DNA of 64,000 nt, from positions 33,951 to 97,950 of the forward strand of contig NZ_RWKV01000010.1 of assembly GCF_003993795.1 (NCBI RefSeq). Direction: 5' to 3'. Shown here one piece after another: positions 33,301-42,093 of this stretch (the first letter of the stretch is position 1; the number at the start of each line of letters is the position of its first letter). A program made the translations under genes and the position numbers. The DNA comes from Aquabacter cavernae (GTDB lineage: Bacteria > Pseudomonadota > Alphaproteobacteria > Rhizobiales > Xanthobacteraceae). The notes beneath the pieces are model-generated. The model saw nothing but the letters and a program-made list of their open reading frames with translations. It did no database searches and was not told where the DNA came from.

Positions 33301-34296
33301 ATGCCCGGTGTCCGATCCCTGCTGTGGTCCCTCGCCTTGCTCCCGCTCCTCGCGGGGGCGTCTCTGGGCGCCCCGGCGCGGCCGCTGACGGCGGAGGCGG
33401 TGAACGCCGCCACCTTCCAGGGCGAGCCGCGCAAGGCCGCGAAGGCGCCGGACCCCTTCATCGTGAAGGCCCAGGTGCTGCTCGCCCGGCGCAGCATCTC
33501 GCCGGGCGAGATCGACGGCATGGACGGCGAGAATTACCGCAAGGCCATCGCCCAGTTCCGGCGCCAGAATAATCTCGGCCCTGGAGACCGCATGGACGAG
33601 CAGGCCTGGGCGGCGCTGGGCGGGCCGCAGGCGGGCGCGGTGCTGACAGAATATGTGTTCACCAAGGCGGATGCGAAGGCGGACCATCCGCGCCGCATCC
33701 CACGTGACTTCGCCCGGCAGGCGAAGATGAAGCGGCTTGATTACACCAGCGGCAGGGAGATGCTGGCGGAGCGCTTCCATATGAGCGAGCGGCTTCTCGC
33801 GGCGCTCAACCCGAAGGCCCGTTACCGCACGGTGGACGAGAAGATCATGGTGGTGGCGCTCGACCGCCAGCCGCCGGAAGGGCCGGTGGAGCGCATCGAG
33901 GCGGTGAAGGCCACGGGCATGCTGGTGGTCTATGGCAAGGGCGACGCCATCCTCGCCAGCTATCCCGCCACCATCGGAAGCGAGGACACGCCCTCGCCCG
34001 AGGGTGAGTACAAGGTGAAGCGCATCGCCCGCGATCCGCCCTACAATTACGACCCCGAGAAGAATTTCCAGCAGGGGCAGAACCGCAAGAAGCTGGTTCT
34101 GCCGCCCGGCCCCAACAATCCGGCGGGCAGCGTCTGGATCGCCCTGTCGAAGCCGACCTTCGGCATTCACGGCACGCCGGAGCCCTCCAAGGTCAGCAAG
34201 ACCTCCTCCCATGGCTGCGTGCGGCTGACCAATTGGGATGTGGAGGAACTGGCGGGGCTGGTGAAGCCGGGCGTGGCCATGCGGTTCGTGGACTAG
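33301..34296 (+). CDS. L,D-transpeptidase (YkuD domain), exported
   Basis: The 331-residue protein has a signal peptide (about residues 1-25, ending ASLGA) and a peptidoglycan-binding-like helical region near residues 50-110 (FRRQNNLGPGDRMDEQAWAAL). The YkuD catalytic domain has GIHGTPEP and SSHGCVRLTN, with the nucleophile Cys at about residue 303. It cross-links peptidoglycan through 3-3 bonds or anchors lipoproteins in the periplasm. The ATG at 33301 starts right at the signal. It precedes the extensin-like gene by 6 bp, so the two cell-wall genes form one operon. Confidence 0.93.
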   Translation: MPGVRSLLWSLALLPLLAGASLGAPARPLTAEAVNAATFQGEPRKAAKAPDPFIVKAQVLLARRSISPGEIDGMDGENYRKAIAQFRRQNNLGPGDRMDEQAWAALGGPQAGAVLTEYVFTKADAKADHPRRIPRDFARQAKMKRLDYTSGREMLAERFHMSERLLAALNPKARYRTVDEKIMVVALDRQPPEGPVERIEAVKATGMLVVYGKGDAILASYPATIGSEDTPSPEGEYKVKRIARDPPYNYDPEKNFQQGQNRKKLVLPPGPNNPAGSVWIALSKPTFGIHGTPEPSKVSKTSSHGCVRLTNWDVEELAGLVKPGVAMRFVD

Positions 34297-34302
34297 CCCC
34301 GC

Positions 34303-35259
34303 ATGGCGTGGAACGGTGGACGATCCGGCCAGCGGGCAAGGTATCTGGCGGTGTCTCTGGTGGCGCTGCTGATCGCCGCCCCTGCGGTCGCGCAGCCGCG
34401 CCCGCCAGCGCCAGTTCCCGGAAAGCCGGCACAGGCGAAATCGTCCAGCACCAAACCCTCTGCCACCAAGCCCGCCATTCCTCCCCGTACGGCACCGCTG
34501 CCGGTTCCGGCGCCGAACCGTCCGGACCGGAGCGTCGCCGGAATGACGGCCAACGTGCCGCTCCCCGTGCCCCGGCCGCCGACTGCGGACGGACAGTCCG
34601 CGCCCAAGCCGGCGGACAGCGAGGGGGCATCATCCCCCACGTCCCCGCCCTTCGCGGAGGAGAGCCCGCCCCCCGCCATGGACCCGGCCGCGCTCGCCGC
34701 CTGCCTGTCGGACTTCGCCGCGCGCGGGGGCGAGGTGATCGCGCCGCCCGCCGGAGACACGCCCGCCCAGCCCGGCGGCGCCTGTTCCATTCCCGGCCCG
34801 GTCACCTTCACCCAGGTGCGCCTCTCGGAAGAAGCGTCGGTGCGCCTGGAGAGCCCGGTAACCGTGCGCTGCACGCTGGCTCGGGAACTGGCCGCCTGGA
34901 TCCGCGACGATCTCGCCCCCATCGCCAAGCGCCATGGCGGGGAACTGGCGCAGCTCACGGGCGTGGGCGGCCATGCCTGCCGCACGCGCAACGGCCAGCC
35001 GGGGGCGCGCATCAGCGAGCATGCCAGCGGCAATGCCTTCGACCTGCTGGCGCTGCGTTTCAAGGACGGGCGGCTGGTGGAGCTGTGGCGCGCGGACGAG
35101 GCGACGCGCGAAATCCGCGAGGAGGTGAAGGCGAGCGCCTGCGCGCGTTTTCGCACCGTGCTCGGCCCCGGCGCGGACAGCGCCCATGCGGACCATGTGC
35201 ATCTCGACCTGCGCGAGCGCCGCAATGACTGGCGCATGTGCCAGTGGGACGTGAAATAG
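34303..35259 (+). CDS. Extensin-like C-terminal domain (M15-type) peptidase, exported
   Basis: The 318-residue protein has a signal peptide (cleavage after AVAQ near residue 30), then a Pro/Ser-rich linker to about residue 125. The extensin-like_C domain follows, with ISEHASGNAFDLLAL (near 230) and HADHVHLDLRERR near the end. The His/Asp pattern is that of M15-like zinc peptidases, which trim the peptidoglycan peptide stem in the periplasm. It is tightly linked to the L,D-transpeptidase gene upstream, so both probably remodel the wall. The catalytic role of this family is less well established than its fold. Confidence 0.85.
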   Translation: MAWNGGRSGQRARYLAVSLVALLIAAPAVAQPRPPAPVPGKPAQAKSSSTKPSATKPAIPPRTAPLPVPAPNRPDRSVAGMTANVPLPVPRPPTADGQSAPKPADSEGASSPTSPPFAEESPPPAMDPAALAACLSDFAARGGEVIAPPAGDTPAQPGGACSIPGPVTFTQVRLSEEASVRLESPVTVRCTLARELAAWIRDDLAPIAKRHGGELAQLTGVGGHACRTRNGQPGARISEHASGNAFDLLALRFKDGRLVELWRADEATREIREEVKASACARFRTVLGPGADSAHADHVHLDLRERRNDWRMCQWDVK

Positions 35260-35406
35260 CCAATAGCAAAGGGGATCGCCCTCGGCGGTGCCGCGGCGAA
35301 CCGCCACCTGGGCGTCGGTCGTCTCCAGCGCACAACCCGTCTTCCTTTTGTCGAAGCTCCTGGCATAGGATCATCCCCGGCGCTGGCCCTGCCGGAGAGC
35401 GATCCG

Positions 35407-35646
35407 ATGGCTTCGTTCCGATCATTGCTTCTGTTCCTGGCCCTGGCGCTGCCCGCCGCCCTCGTGGCGGGGCCTGCAGCCGCGCAATATGACCCGTTCC
35501 TCCAGAAGGATGTGACTGGGGGCGCCGACAATCCGCTCACCGGCCGCTACAAGGACTCCGTCCTCTTGGCCCAGACGGTGAAGGCGTTCGATGAGCTGAC
35601 GCTGCCCAGCGGTCCGGCGGAAGGCTCCGTCTATTCGGACGGATAG
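35407..35646 (+). CDS. Small exported protein of unknown function
   Basis: The 79-residue product has a clear signal peptide (hydrophobic LLLFLALALPAALVAG, cleavage after AAAQ near residue 27). The mature part of about 52 residues has no Cys and no known motif. GGAGAG lies 7 nt before the ATG, which supports translation. It lies between the extensin-like gene and the Cys-rich operon, 190 bp from the latter, and could belong to either side. I do not recognise it. Confidence 0.6.
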   Translation: MASFRSLLLFLALALPAALVAGPAAAQYDPFLQKDVTGGADNPLTGRYKDSVLLAQTVKAFDELTLPSGPAEGSVYSDG

Positions 35647-35835
35647 TTTCCAGTTGACCTTAGGTGAGGCTGGCTTGCGTGCGAAATTATCGCGCATTCC
35701 GATGTCTTGCGGCGAAGACAACTTGAAATAAGTGCGTAAGATGCCGCTCCTGGAGTGTCCTGTTGGCCGGATACTCGCGCAGCTTCGCTGGGGGCGGCGA
35801 ACGTGGCATCGGGCAAGCAGAGCGTCATCAGGCGT

Positions 35836-37104
35836 ATGGTGCTGCGTGTCGCATGTGCGATCACGCTTGCCGCCGTTTCCGTTCCGGCGCTGGCAAAGCC
35901 CAGTTGCAGCCTCGCGGATATCGCCCAGGCCGCCAAGGAAACCTACAACACCGCTCCCGCATCTTGCGCCGCACAGTCGGCGAACCCGTATTTCTATGCG
36001 CTGACCGCCTTCCTCATCGGCTTCACGCAGACCCCGCAGGGCAAGAGCTTCTGTAGCGGCGTGGAGGACATCAAGGATACGGCCAGCGATGTGCAGAAGC
36101 AGGCGGCGAGCTATTGGGACAAGGTGCCGGCGGCGCAGCAGGAGACGCTGCAATCCTATGTTCCTGCCCTCGCAGATGCCTCCTCCTCGGCCGCCGATGT
36201 GAGCGGCGCCTTGGATACGGTTTCCTGCGCCTGCCAGGTGGCGCAATGGGAAGGGCCGGGCGCGCTATATGGCGAGATCGGCAGCTGCGTTGCCTCCGCC
36301 CTTTGCGATGCGCAGGACTGGCTGCACGACAATCTCTCCAGCACCTTCGCGCCCTGCGAGGAAGCCAAGCCCCCGCCGCCGCCGCAACTCATCGATTGTC
36401 GTCCCGATCCCCGGACGAAGGATGCATCCGGGCCGTTCTATTATTTGAACCAGAATGTCCAGAGCGTCGGTGAATATGACCAGTGTTTCAGCCGCTATCT
36501 CGATGGGTCCTATGTGACGGGATATCGCTGCGAGGGGAGCTTTTGCTTCTCGAACATCATCGCGAAACATAATACGGGAAATTATTGCTATTGCCCGCCG
36601 GCCATGCAGCATGCTGAATATTTCATGGATAGCCCGCCGGGCAATTGCTACAATTATCTCAATTGCCGCTGCCCGGAAGGTTCGCAGCCGCTGAGCGAGA
36701 GCGGGGCAGGGGCCTATATCTGCATGTGCCCCAACGGGATGCCCGTGGGCGATGACGGTGTCTGCCAGAAGCCGCCGCCCAAATGCGACTTCACCTGCCC
36801 GGCCACGCAGGTGGTGCTCTCCAAGGATACCCAAGCCTGCACATTCAGCTGCGGCTGCCCGGACGGTGACCTGCTGATCGACGGCAAATGCACGCCGCCC
36901 TGTGCGGACCCGACCCAGGTGATGCTGGCGAGCGGAACCTGCTGCAAGCCCTCCCAGGCGGCGGCCTGCGGCGAATGCTGTCCCATCGGCATGCAGCCGG
37001 ATCCGGTGAGCGGCAATTGCGTGCCGCTCTCCCTCCAGCCCACCGCGCCGAAGGGGCCCATCAAGCTCCAGAACATCAACACCAAGCTCAAGCCCGCGCC
37101 ATGA
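35836..37104 (+). CDS. Exported Cys-rich protein A of unknown function
   Basis: The 422-residue protein has a signal peptide (MVLRVACAITLAAVSVPALA, cleavage near residue 20) and about 33 Cys in the mature part. Residues about 20-185 are a mostly helical head with paired Cys (SCSLADIAQAAKETYN). Residues about 190-420 are densely Cys-rich modules such as YCYCPPAMQ, CRCPEGSQP, CGCPDGDLL, and ECCPIGMQPDPVSGNC at the end. The last resembles modules in the following gene. The ATG at 35836 begins right at the signal; an in-frame extension to 35755 lacks support. The stop overlaps the next ATG (ATGA). No known family is recognised; the modules look like EB/EGF-type disulfide knots by cysteine spacing only. 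Confidence 0.82.
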   Translation: MVLRVACAITLAAVSVPALAKPSCSLADIAQAAKETYNTAPASCAAQSANPYFYALTAFLIGFTQTPQGKSFCSGVEDIKDTASDVQKQAASYWDKVPAAQQETLQSYVPALADASSSAADVSGALDTVSCACQVAQWEGPGALYGEIGSCVASALCDAQDWLHDNLSSTFAPCEEAKPPPPPQLIDCRPDPRTKDASGPFYYLNQNVQSVGEYDQCFSRYLDGSYVTGYRCEGSFCFSNIIAKHNTGNYCYCPPAMQHAEYFMDSPPGNCYNYLNCRCPEGSQPLSESGAGAYICMCPNGMPVGDDGVCQKPPPKCDFTCPATQVVLSKDTQACTFSCGCPDGDLLIDGKCTPPCADPTQVMLASGTCCKPSQAAACGECCPIGMQPDPVSGNCVPLSLQPTAPKGPIKLQNINTKLKPAP

Positions 37105-40100
37105 ACCAGCGTGTCATGACAAGCCGCGCCAAGAGCCTTCCGCGCCTCCTCGCCACCGCGCTCTGTGTGGGTCTGTTCGCCCTGGCGTTGGCGCAGTCGG
37201 CCGCGGCCCAGAGCGGAGCGCAAAGCCCGCCGCGTGGCCTGCTGGCGCCGGGCGACGGCGCGCTCACGGGCTTTTCCGGCGTGTTCCCGCCGGTGCAGAT
37301 ACCGCCGGGCATCGACCCGAACCTCTACACCTTCATCGACGGGAACGGCGCCTCCCTCAAGGTCTTCGACCTGCAGGATATGGGCGGGGCGCCCCACGCC
37401 CAATTGGTGCCCGCCCGCACGCCCTTCACCTTCCCCGCCGCCCAGATCGGGCAGGTGTTCGGCGTCGCGCTGGACAATCAGGTGCCGCCCAACATCTATG
37501 TGTCCGCCACCTCCGCCTATGGCCTGCCCATCGTCGCGCAGGGTCCGGACGGGGTGTGGATGCACGCGCCCGCCGCCACGCCCGGCGCCTATTTCATGCC
37601 GGGCCTGTGGGGCGCGGCGGACCCGCGCGGCGGGCCGGGCTCCATCTGGAAGGTGAACGGCGTCACCGGCGCCGTCACGCTGTTCGCGACCCTTTCCACG
37701 GACGGGCGGCCGAATTCCGGCGCCGCGCTGGGCAATCTCGCCTTCGATGCGGAAAGCAACAGCCTGTTCGTGTCGGACCGGGAGAGCGGTCTCATCCACC
37801 GCCTCGACATGGACGGCCGGGAGCTGGCGCGCTTTGACCATGGCGTCATGGGTCGCCGCGCCGCCGGCCTGCCGGAGGTGGCGTTCGATCCTGCGCGGCG
37901 TCTCGACATCGCCGACCCGGCCTTCCGCCCCGACGATCCCGCCACCTGGAACTATGCCGCGCCCGAGCGGCGTGTCTTCGGCCTCGCGGTGCGCGACGGG
38001 CGGCTGTTCTATGCCGTGGCGGAGGGGCTGCAGGTCTGGTCCGTGGCGTTCACGCCGCCCAATGTCCCCCCGGCCTTTTCCGATCCCGCCTGGGAACTCT
38101 CCGCGCCGCCCACCGGAGAGACGGAGATCTCCAAGATCGCCTTCGAAGATGAAGGCCGCATGCTGCTGGCCGAGCGCGCCGCGCCCAGCGGCGCCTTCGA
38201 TTTCCAGGCGCTGGCCCAGCCGGGCATCGGGCGGGTGCTGCGCTATCAATTGGTGACGCCTTTCCCCGGTTCGCCGCGCACCTGGCAACCGGAGCCCGAC
38301 GAGTATGCCCTCGGCTTTCCCGACGAGATGCGCAACGGCACGGGCGGCCTTGCGCTGGGCTACAGCTATGACCGCACGGGCCGCATCGACCGGTCCACCT
38401 GCGGCGGCTTCCTCTGGATGACCGGGGACGATCTGCGCCGCACCGCCGACAAGGCGCTGGCGGAGCGGCTGGCGCCGCTGGGGCCGGCGGATGTGGACGG
38501 CGTCCAGGGCAATCCGCTCTGGACCGTGCGCCCCATGAACACGCCGCCGCTCGGCTCCTATTTCCTTGATTATGACGGCCGGTTCGACGGCCTTCCCGCT
38601 TTCGGGCAGGCGGGCGACATGGCCGTCTGGCGCCCCTGCGGCCCCGTGCTGCGCGGCGGCTGGATGCTGCCGAGCTGGTTCGGCTGGTGGTGGGCCGGTG
38701 GCGGCTGGAACCTGCCCTTACCGCCCCCACCGCCGCCCCTGTCCTGCCCGGTGGACCAGCAGAAGCCGGGCTTCCGCTGCTGCCCAGCGGGCACCGCACC
38801 GGGGCCGGGCGGGCAGTGCAGCCCGCTCTGTCCTAACGGCGCGGCCGATCCGTTCAGCCGGAAACTGTGCGGGCTCGGCTTCGATGCGGCCAGCTATGAT
38901 CCCCTGAAGCCGGAGGCCGTCACCTGCATCGGCGGGGCAAAGCCCGTGGCGGGCAAGGGCGTCCTCTCCTGCGCCGGGGCTTCGCCCCTTCTGGCGGCGG
39001 GCATCTGCCCGGCGGGCTGGTCCAAGCAGGCCATTGCGGGCATCGGCACGGTCTGCGCCCCCAGTCCGGCGCAGCTTCACTGCCCGCCCGGCCAGCAGGT
39101 GGGCTTGAACGGCCAGTGCGCGCCCGTGTGCCTGGGCGGCACCGCATGGCCCGCCGCCCAATGCTGCGCGCCAGGTTCCGCCGTGACCGCCACCGGCCAA
39201 TGCTGCCCGGCGGGGGCGAGCGTGGACCCGAAGACCGGGGCCTGCGGGCAGGTGGTTATCGGGTGCCCGCCGGGCTCGCTCTATGCGCCGGGCAAGGGCT
39301 GCCAGCCGCCGGTGAGCGAATGCCCGCCCGGCTTCGATGCGGACCCGGCCTCCGGCCAATGCCGCAAGATCAGCTTCTCCTGCCTGCCCGGCCTCTATCC
39401 CATCGGCCCCGCCGGCGCCTGCGCACCCCCGCCGCCGCAAGGCTGCGTGAAAGGCATGCCCGGCTGCGAAAACCTGGAGACGGCCTGTTCCGGCGATGGC
39501 TGCGCGCCGCCGCCGCCCGCCTGCCCGGCGGGATGGAGCGCCAACATGGTGGCGGGCGGCTGCTGCCCGCCGGGGCAATCGGCGGCGGCGGGCGGGAAAT
39601 GCGCCTTCATCGCCTGCCCCGCGCCGGGCAAGCTGGTGGGGGGCACCTGCTGCGCGCCGGGAGATCTGGCGCCGGGCGGCAAATGCGCCGCCAATCTCTG
39701 CGGCGCCGGGGCGCCTGCGGGCGCGGCCGGGGCGTGCTGCCCCTCCGATCGTGTCTATCGCGATGCGGGCGGCCAGTCGGCCTGCTGCACCAAGCCGCTC
39801 GAAAACGGCAAATGCGGCGGCGGCCCTCTGACCGGCGACAGCCTCACGCCCCAGTGCGGGCCCAATTCCACCGATCCCAAATGCTGCCCGCCCGGCTATG
39901 GGGCGAGCAACGGAAGTTGCTGCCTCCAGAGCCAGCTTACCAGCGGTGGCCAATGCTGCCCGCCCGGTCAGGCGCCCGGCGGCCCGAACAAGGCCCAGTG
40001 CACTCCCACCGTCATCGGCGGCGGGCCGCCGAAGGAAGAGGGCGGAACGCCCTCCGGCGGCGCCTGCTGCATGCCGGGCTCCACCCAGGCCGTGGGCGGC

Positions 40101-40952
40101 GCCTGCTGCCCGGTGAACCAGCTCACCTCTTCCGGAACGTGCTGCCCGGCCGGGCAGGTGCCGGACCCGAAGAATCGCCGCGCCTGTGTCGCCGTCCCCG
40201 CCTGCGACCCGCGCGAGACGCGGGTGAACGGGGCCTGCTGCCGGAAGGACCGCATCTACACCAATGCGGCGGGCGTCCCCCAATGCTGCGCCACTGGCCT
40301 GTCGGCGGGCGGAAGCTGTGGCCCGCTCACGGGCACGCCCGCTCTGCCGGAAGGTTGCGCGGCGGGCTATACTCGCACGGCGGACGGCGCCTGCTGCGCC
40401 AATGCGTTCGTGAAGGACGGGCGGTGCCTCGCCCAAGGCGGGCCTGGGCCGGGGCCGATCCTGGTGCCGGGCATGCCCCTTCCCGGTCTCGTGCCTCCGC
40501 CGCTGCGCGTTCCCCCGCCGCCGCCTCCGGTGCAAGGCCAGCCCGCGCAGCCCTTGCCGAACCGCCCGGTGACGCAGCCGCCGTCCCGCACGCCACCTGT
40601 GCAGGCCCTGCCGCCGCGCCCCTTGCCGAACCGTCCTGCGGAGCGGCCGCCTCAGCCCACGCGGCCACAGCCCACGCGCCCGGCACCGGAGCAGGCCCCG
40701 CCGCCCCAGACCATCCGGCCGATTCTTCCCAACGGCCCGCTCCAGGGGATCATCCGCGCCCTTCCGCCGGGCAATGCCCCGGCGGCGGCCCCGCCGCGCA
40801 CGGCGCCCCAGACCCCGCCTCCGCGTACCCAGGGGCCTAAACCGCAAACGCCGCAGGCCCAGCCGCCCCGTACCCAGGCGGTGCCCGCCCAGACGCCGGC
40901 GCGCCGTCCGCCACCCCAGCAACAGGATCCCAATGCCCCTGCGATCCGCTAA
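37101..40952 (+). CDS. Giant exported protein B: beta-propeller-like head, Cys-rich stalk, Pro-rich tail
   Basis: The 1283-residue protein has a signal peptide (basic start, hydrophobic LLATALCVGLFALALAQ, cleavage near residue 36). Residues about 70-530 resemble a beta-propeller of the SMP-30/NHL type, with GSIWKVNGVTGAVTLFA, GNLAFDAESNSLFVSDRE and IHRLDMDG repeats. A Trp/Pro-rich linker follows. Residues about 548-1113 hold roughly 67 Cys, including about 16 CC pairs in modules like CCPxGxxxxxGxC. The tail, about 1115-1283, is Pro/Gln/Arg-rich. The start is fused to gene A by ATGA, and the 3' end overlaps the DsbA-like gene by 20 bp. It is probably an extracellular or outer-surface protein. 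I know of no described family for the whole architecture. Confidence 0.82.
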   Translation: MNQRVMTSRAKSLPRLLATALCVGLFALALAQSAAAQSGAQSPPRGLLAPGDGALTGFSGVFPPVQIPPGIDPNLYTFIDGNGASLKVFDLQDMGGAPHAQLVPARTPFTFPAAQIGQVFGVALDNQVPPNIYVSATSAYGLPIVAQGPDGVWMHAPAATPGAYFMPGLWGAADPRGGPGSIWKVNGVTGAVTLFATLSTDGRPNSGAALGNLAFDAESNSLFVSDRESGLIHRLDMDGRELARFDHGVMGRRAAGLPEVAFDPARRLDIADPAFRPDDPATWNYAAPERRVFGLAVRDGRLFYAVAEGLQVWSVAFTPPNVPPAFSDPAWELSAPPTGETEISKIAFEDEGRMLLAERAAPSGAFDFQALAQPGIGRVLRYQLVTPFPGSPRTWQPEPDEYALGFPDEMRNGTGGLALGYSYDRTGRIDRSTCGGFLWMTGDDLRRTADKALAERLAPLGPADVDGVQGNPLWTVRPMNTPPLGSYFLDYDGRFDGLPAFGQAGDMAVWRPCGPVLRGGWMLPSWFGWWWAGGGWNLPLPPPPPPLSCPVDQQKPGFRCCPAGTAPGPGGQCSPLCPNGAADPFSRKLCGLGFDAASYDPLKPEAVTCIGGAKPVAGKGVLSCAGASPLLAAGICPAGWSKQAIAGIGTVCAPSPAQLHCPPGQQVGLNGQCAPVCLGGTAWPAAQCCAPGSAVTATGQCCPAGASVDPKTGACGQVVIGCPPGSLYAPGKGCQPPVSECPPGFDADPASGQCRKISFSCLPGLYPIGPAGACAPPPPQGCVKGMPGCENLETACSGDGCAPPPPACPAGWSANMVAGGCCPPGQSAAAGGKCAFIACPAPGKLVGGTCCAPGDLAPGGKCAANLCGAGAPAGAAGACCPSDRVYRDAGGQSACCTKPLENGKCGGGPLTGDSLTPQCGPNSTDPKCCPPGYGASNGSCCLQSQLTSGGQCCPPGQAPGGPNKAQCTPTVIGGGPPKEEGGTPSGGACCMPGSTQAVGGACCPVNQLTSSGTCCPAGQVPDPKNRRACVAVPACDPRETRVNGACCRKDRIYTNAAGVPQCCATGLSAGGSCGPLTGTPALPEGCAAGYTRTADGACCANAFVKDGRCLAQGGPGPGPILVPGMPLPGLVPPPLRVPPPPPPVQGQPAQPLPNRPVTQPPSRTPPVQALPPRPLPNRPAERPPQPTRPQPTRPAPEQAPPPQTIRPILPNGPLQGIIRALPPGNAPAAAPPRTAPQTPPPRTQGPKPQTPQAQPPRTQAVPAQTPARRPPPQQQDPNAPAIR

Positions 40953-41802
40953 GTCCGCTGTCACCCGGCTCGTCCCTCGGCGCGCGCGGCGGGGCCTTGC
41001 CGCCCTCCTGTCGCTGGGCATGGGCAGCTTCGCGCTCCTTTCGCCTGCCGCGGCGCAGGTGCCGCGTGGCGAGATCGAGCAGGTGGTGCGGGCCTATCTG
41101 GAGGCCAATCCGGATGTCGTCGGCGAGATCGTGCGCCGCTATCTGGCTGAGCATCCCGAGATGCTCCAGCAGGCCATCATCGACATGATGGCCAAGCGCG
41201 GCGGGCCGTCCGTGCCTGCGCCTTCCGCTCCTGCTGCTGCGGCGGCGCCCGACCGCAGCGCGGCACTGAAGCAGAATGCGGCGCTGCTGTTCAATTCCCC
41301 GCGCCAGGTGACGCTGGGCAATCCGGCGGGTGACGTCACCCTGGTGGAGTTCTTCGATTACAATTGCGGCTATTGCAAACGGGCGCTTGGCGACACGCAG
41401 AGCCTGTTGAAGGAGGATCCCAAGCTGCGGATCGTCCTCAAGGAATTGCCCATTCTAGGGCCGGGCTCGGCGGAGGCCGCGCGGATCGGCGTCGCGCTCG
41501 CCATGCAGGATCCCTCGGGCGAGAAATCCCGCGCCTATCACGAGGCGCTGCTGGGCGCGCGGGGGCAGGCGAATCGCGCAGCGGCCCTCAAGGCCGCAGC
41601 GGCGACGGGCGCCGACATGGCGCGGCTGGAGCAGGATGTCTCAAGCCCGGAGATCGACAAGACGCTCGCGGAAAGCCGCGACCTCGCCCGGGCGTTGGGC
41701 ATCAACGGGACCCCGGCCTATGTGCTGGCGAATACCGTCATTCCGGGTGCGGTAGGGCTGGCGGGCCTGAAAGAGGCCATCGCCGCCGCCCGCCGTCCGT
41801 GA
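40933..41802 (+). CDS. ScsC-like DsbA-family thiol-disulfide oxidoreductase, exported
   Basis: The 289-residue protein has an Arg-rich signal region (cleavage after AAAQ near residue 42). A helical N-terminal segment (VVRAYLEANPDVVGEIVRRY, about 50-70) resembles the oligomerising ScsC/BcfH N-domain. An Ala/Pro linker leads to a DsbA thioredoxin fold with the active site CGYC at residues 145-148 and cis-Pro loop GTPAYVL near 260. It would form or shuffle disulfides in the periplasm. It overlaps the Cys-rich gene B by 20 bp, so the two are cotranscribed. Its likely clients are the Cys-rich proteins A and B (inference). Confidence 0.9.
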   Translation: MPLRSAKSAVTRLVPRRARRGLAALLSLGMGSFALLSPAAAQVPRGEIEQVVRAYLEANPDVVGEIVRRYLAEHPEMLQQAIIDMMAKRGGPSVPAPSAPAAAAAPDRSAALKQNAALLFNSPRQVTLGNPAGDVTLVEFFDYNCGYCKRALGDTQSLLKEDPKLRIVLKELPILGPGSAEAARIGVALAMQDPSGEKSRAYHEALLGARGQANRAAALKAAAATGADMARLEQDVSSPEIDKTLAESRDLARALGINGTPAYVLANTVIPGAVGLAGLKEAIAAARRP

Positions 41803-41839
41803 GGCGGGAACCCGTTTGTCAGCGGGTTCCGATCCGGTC

Positions 41840-41940
41840 GAGCGTTTCAGCTTTTCACGGAAACGCTGAAACGCTCACTCTCTTTGTTTTTCCGCGTTTC
41901 CTTCACGCGAACCGCTTCACGCTTCGCTCGGAAACGCTCT
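41840..41940. repeat. Interspersed ~100-bp repeat, GAGCGTTTC type, inverted relative to 63774
   Basis: This element is the near-perfect reverse complement of 63774-63876. Both share CCGCGTTTCCTTCACGCG, AACCGCTTCAC and the terminal GCTCGGAAACGCTCT. It contains a hairpin formed by GTTTCAGC and GCTGAAAC. It lies 38 bp after the DsbA-like stop. Confidence 0.75.
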
Positions 41941-41946
41941 CTGTGA

Positions 41947-41968
41947 AAGGCGGCCATGGCCGCCCTTT
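41947..41968. terminator. Rho-independent-like terminator after the Cys-rich operon
   Basis: GGCGGCCATGGCCGCC is a perfect palindrome flanked by AAA on the left and CTTTTG on the right, so it reads as a hairpin with a short U-tract on the plus strand. It would end the Cys-rich/DsbA transcript. It can also serve the opposite strand. Confidence 0.6.
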
Positions 41969-41969
41969 T

Positions 41970-42013
41970 GGTGGGGCTCGGTTCGATCGGGGGGTATCGA
42001 ACCAAGCCCCACC
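41970..42013. repeat. Long hairpin near the end of the amidohydrolase operon
   Basis: GGTGGGGCTCGGTTCGAT (41970-41987) and ATCGAACCAAGCCCCACC (41996-42013) pair over 18 bp with one mismatch around an 8-nt loop. It lies between the convergent Cys-rich and amidohydrolase operons. It may be a terminator for the minus-strand operon or a mobile-element footprint. Confidence 0.6.
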
Positions 42014-42093
42014 GCGCATGGGTCGAACGGTTTCGTTCAAGCGCCATGCGGGCGTCACCAAAGGCCCGAGGAGTCAGGGCAAGGGCCTCGGTG

